6,580 nucleotides of DNA, from contig JADFJB010000174.1 of NCBI GenBank assembly GCA_022566355.1, forward strand, positions 1 through 6,580, in the 5' to 3' direction. The notes beneath the pieces were generated by a model. It saw nothing but the letters and a program-made list of their open reading frames with translations, ran no database searches and had not been told where the DNA came from. Below, one piece after another: positions 4,680-6,580 of the stretch (positions are counted from its first letter, which is position 1; every line of letters begins with the position of its first letter). The position numbers were made by a program, and so were the translations under genes. The DNA is from a candidate division KSB1 bacterium (GTDB taxonomy: Bacteria > Zhuqueibacterota > JdFR-76 > DREG01).

Positions 4680-6230
4680 ATGGCAATCGATCCAAGAATT
4701 GAAAATCTACGCAAGTTAAAGTCTCAAGCATTATTAGGGGGTGGACAAAAAAGAATTGATACTCAACACAAAAAAGGTAAATTAAGCGCGAGAGAGCGGA
4801 TCAACCTGCTCCTGGACGAAAACAGCTTTGAAGAAATTGATATGCTGGTACGTCACAGCAGCCGTGATTTTGACCTGGATAAACAACGTTATTTCGGTGA
4901 CGGTGTAATCATCGGATACGGTACCATCAATGGGAGAAAAATATTCGTTTTTTCCCAGGATTTTACTGTTCTTGGCGGCTCTCTTTCGGAATCGCACGGC
5001 AAGAAAATTTGCAAATTAATGGACCTGGCCTTAAAAAACGGTGCTCCAATTATTGGCCTGAACGATTCTGGTGGCGCGAGGATTCAGGAAGGTGTGGTTA
5101 GTCTTGGAGCCTATGCGGATATTTTTCTGCGCAATACTTTGGCTTCCGGAGTCATTCCCCAGATTTCAGTAATTTTAGGGCCCTGTGCCGGTGGTGCAGT
5201 ATATTCGCCTGCCATTACGGACTTTGTTTTCATGGTTAAAAATAACAGCTACATGTTTGTAACGGGTCCAAATGTTGTAAAAACAGTTACGCATGAGGAG
5301 GTTTCTTTCGAAGACTTGGGTGGTGCTGAAACTCATGCAACCAAAAGTGGAATAGCTCATTTAATCTCAGAAAATGAAGTTGACTTACTTGAGCGTGTTA
5401 GAGAATTGATGCAATATCTGCCGCAAAATAATCTAGACGATCCGATAACAGAGGAAAACGATGACGATCCGAGTAGAGTTGACGATACGCTGAATACTAT
5501 AGTTCCTGAAAATTCCAATAAATCGTATGATGTTAAAGAAGTACTGTTTCGAGTTTTTGACGACGGTAAATTTTTTGAAATACATGAATATTTTGCCCAA
5601 AATATCGTCGTCGGTTTTGCACATCTTAATGGTTCACCTGTAGGAATTGTTGCAAATCAACCTGCATTTTTGGCAGGTGTGTTGGATATCAATTCATCCA
5701 TTAAAGCAGGGAGGTTTGTTCGTTTCTGTGATGCTTTTAATATCCCGATAATCACATTTGTAGATGTGCCTGGATTTTTGCCGGGAACCGATCAGGAATG
5801 GGGCGGAATCATCCGAAATGGCGCCAAATTGTTATATGCTTATTGTGAAGCAACGGTACCAAAAATTACTGTGATTCTTAGAAAAGCCTATGGCGGTGCT
5901 TATGATGTTATGAGTAGTAAACACATCAGGGGTGATGTTAACCTTGCATGGCCATCTGCTGAAATTGCGGTTATGGGTCCGAAAGGCGCTGTTGAGATCA
6001 TATTTCGCAAAGAGATCGAAGAATCGAAAGATCGACTGAAGACAACTGAAGAAATGGCTAGTCAATACCGGGAAAAATTTGCAAATCCTTATATCGCAGC
6101 CGAACGTGGATATATAGATGATGTGATTGAACCGTCAGAAACTCGGCCTAAATTAATCAAGGCTCTCGAAATGACCAAAAATAAGGTCGACCAAAATCCA
6201 AGAAAGAAACACGGAAATATTCCACTTTAA
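4680..6230 (+). CDS. pccB: Acyl-CoA carboxylase carboxyltransferase (beta) subunit, probably propionyl-CoA carboxylase
   Basis: The 516-aa protein is the biotin-dependent carboxyltransferase that moves CO2 from carboxybiotin to an acyl-CoA. It has two crotonase-fold halves. The N half holds SGGARIQEG at 130-138 and [12 protein letters not shown] at 168-179. The C half holds VDVPGFLPG at 361-369 and [11 protein letters not shown] at 401-411, with the Gly-Ala oxyanion pair at 406-407. Asp409 corresponds to Asp422 of Streptomyces PccB, a residue linked to preference for propionyl-CoA. The C-terminus KKHGNIPL is typical of PccB. I chose the ATG at 4680: [14 protein letters not shown] begins the family-like N-terminus, while an in-frame ATG at 4581 would add 33 residues overlapping the B12-subunit gene. 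There is no Shine-Dalgarno and only a 4-nt gap, so coupling is likely. The biotin carboxylase and biotin carrier partners are not in the window. Confidence 0.9.
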   Translation: MAIDPRIENLRKLKSQALLGGGQKRIDTQHKKGKLSARERINLLLDENSFEEIDMLVRHSSRDFDLDKQRYFGDGVIIGYGTINGRKIFVFSQDFTVLGGSLSESHGKKICKLMDLALKNGAPIIGLNDSGGARIQEGVVSLGAYADIFLRNTLASGVIPQISVILGPCAGGAVYSPAITDFVFMVKNNSYMFVTGPNVVKTVTHEEVSFEDLGGAETHATKSGIAHLISENEVDLLERVRELMQYLPQNNLDDPITEENDDDPSRVDDTLNTIVPENSNKSYDVKEVLFRVFDDGKFFEIHEYFAQNIVVGFAHLNGSPVGIVANQPAFLAGVLDINSSIKAGRFVRFCDAFNIPIITFVDVPGFLPGTDQEWGGIIRNGAKLLYAYCEATVPKITVILRKAYGGAYDVMSSKHIRGDVNLAWPSAEIAVMGPKGAVEIIFRKEIEESKDRLKTTEEMASQYREKFANPYIAAERGYIDDVIEPSETRPKLIKALEMTKNKVDQNPRKKHGNIPL

Positions 6231-6251
6231 TTATCCTATTCAGCTATTGGC

Positions 6252-6269
6252 ATCCCGACGCTTCGGGAT
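6252..6269. terminator. Hairpin after the carboxyltransferase gene, possible terminator
   Basis: ATCCCGA at 6252-6258 and TCGGGAT at 6263-6269 form a perfect 7-bp stem with a CGCT loop, 21 bp after the operon's last stop codon. There is no U-run after it, so it is at best an atypical terminator. It may equally be a small palindromic repeat or an RNA-stabilising hairpin. Confidence 0.4.
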
Positions 6270-6400
6270 TGCTAAATTAAAGGAAAAATATAGGACTCTG
6301 AATATTTGCAATGAAGATATTTGCCATCGGTAAACAAATAAAAAAGTGATAATAGATCAGTTAAATAGTGAACAAAAAATGATAAACAATCTCATCAGTA

Positions 6401-6434
6401 AGCTAAAGGCCAACAGCTAAAAGCCAATGGCTGA
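6401..6434. repeat. Degenerate 14-bp (2 x 7) tandem repeat
   Basis: AGCTAAAGGCCAAC at 6401-6414 is followed directly by AGCTAAAAGCCAAT at 6415-6428 (12 of 14 identical), then GGCTGA. The phase is again a multiple of seven, as in the array at 291-388, with a different motif. AGCCA-A-TGGCT at 6422-6432 is a small palindrome within it. No coding potential was seen. Confidence 0.5.
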
Positions 6435-6453
6435 ATAGTTACGACCATCAATA

Positions 6454-6477
6454 AAAAGTTTGCTAAAATAAACTTTT
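6454..6477. promoter_or_regulatory. Inverted repeat just upstream of the oxidoreductase gene
   Basis: AAAAGTTT at 6454-6461 and AAACTTTT at 6470-6477 are perfect 8-bp inverted copies around an 8-nt loop, 16 bp before the ATG at 6494. The left arm overlaps a weak -35-like TTGCTA at 6460-6465, which is followed 18 bp later by TAATAA at 6484. An operator is possible but unproven; that promoter would leave almost no leader. Confidence 0.3.
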
Positions 6478-6493
6478 ACACTGTAATAATATT

Positions 6494-6580
6494 ATGCAAT
6501 CCAATGAATTTCATGTCATAGTGGTAGGTGGCGGACCCGCCGGTTCAACTTGTGCGGCGTTATTAAGCAAAGCCGGTTTG
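6494..6580 (+). CDS. FAD-dependent oxidoreductase, N-terminus only (cut by window end)
   Basis: Twenty-nine codons are visible, beginning MQSNEFHVIVVGGGPAGSTC and ending AALLSKAGL. A short beta-strand leads into GGGPAGS at residues 12-18, the dinucleotide-binding GxGxxG loop that holds the ADP part of FAD, followed by the first helix. The 'GGGPAGSTCAALL' style is typical of the geranylgeranyl reductase / FixC / flavin-dependent halogenase group of monooxygenase-like flavoproteins, but 29 residues cannot place it further. No Shine-Dalgarno precedes the ATG. The 263-bp gap and a hairpin after the carboxyltransferase suggest a separate transcription unit. Confidence 0.85.
   Translation, partial: MQSNEFHVIVVGGGPAGSTCAALLSKAGL

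Noticed and set aside
1302-6230. Other-frame ORFs of 60-119 codons inside the meaB, mutase and carboxyltransferase genes
   Set aside because: They are shadows of strongly supported genes, without ribosome binding sites or recognisable domains.
6311-6349. 12-codon ORF MKIFAIGKQIKK
   Set aside because: Its first residues recall the start of fumarylacetoacetate-hydrolase-family proteins, but the match is too short and has no ribosome binding site.

Overview
The window looks like chromosomal DNA of an uncultured, moderately AT-rich bacterium. Several intergenic gaps carry short inverted or 7-bp-periodic repeats of kinds often seen in environmental genomes of the Bacteroidota/FCB and KSB1-like groups. 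This placement is an inference from repeat style and protein flavour; no phylogenetic marker is present.

Layout. (1) Positions 1-349 hold no gene: a nested inverted repeat (1-172), more palindromic repeat DNA (171-240), and a 14-unit tandem array of a 7-bp motif (291-388). (2) Positions 350-1039 hold minus-strand material. A small antitoxin-like gene with a strong Shine-Dalgarno (860-1039) overlaps by ATGA the start of an unrecognised beta-rich ORF (863 downwards). That ORF runs out of frame into the C-terminal half of a class I SAM-dependent methyltransferase (350-676), whose last codons are replaced by the 7-bp array. The methyltransferase is a relic. (3) Positions 1040-1301 are an AT-rich divergent intergenic region with inverted repeats, including a perfect 26-bp AT-only palindrome. 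(4) Positions 1302-6230 hold four plus-strand genes of B12-dependent acyl-CoA metabolism: the MeaB GTPase, the mutase catalytic subunit, the mutase B12-binding subunit, and a biotin-dependent acyl-CoA carboxylase carboxyltransferase. (5) After a repeat- and hairpin-bearing gap, the first 29 codons of an FAD-dependent oxidoreductase begin at 6494 and run off the window.

How the genes fit together. The carboxyltransferase would make methylmalonyl-CoA from propionyl-CoA. The two-subunit mutase rearranges a branched acyl-CoA using adenosylcobalamin, and MeaB loads and protects the mutase cofactor. The simple reading is a propionyl-CoA to succinyl-CoA module. However, the mutase has Phe82 and Gln200 where methylmalonyl-CoA mutases have Tyr and Arg. 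This is the pair known from isobutyryl-CoA mutase, so the cluster may instead serve isobutyryl/butyryl-CoA (or a related acyl-CoA) interconversion. No biotin carboxylase, biotin carrier or methylmalonyl-CoA epimerase gene lies in the window.

The specificity swap is the main biological point of interest. The minus-strand relic and the structured intergenic elements inside the operon come second. I found no clear sign of a wholly new multi-gene system.
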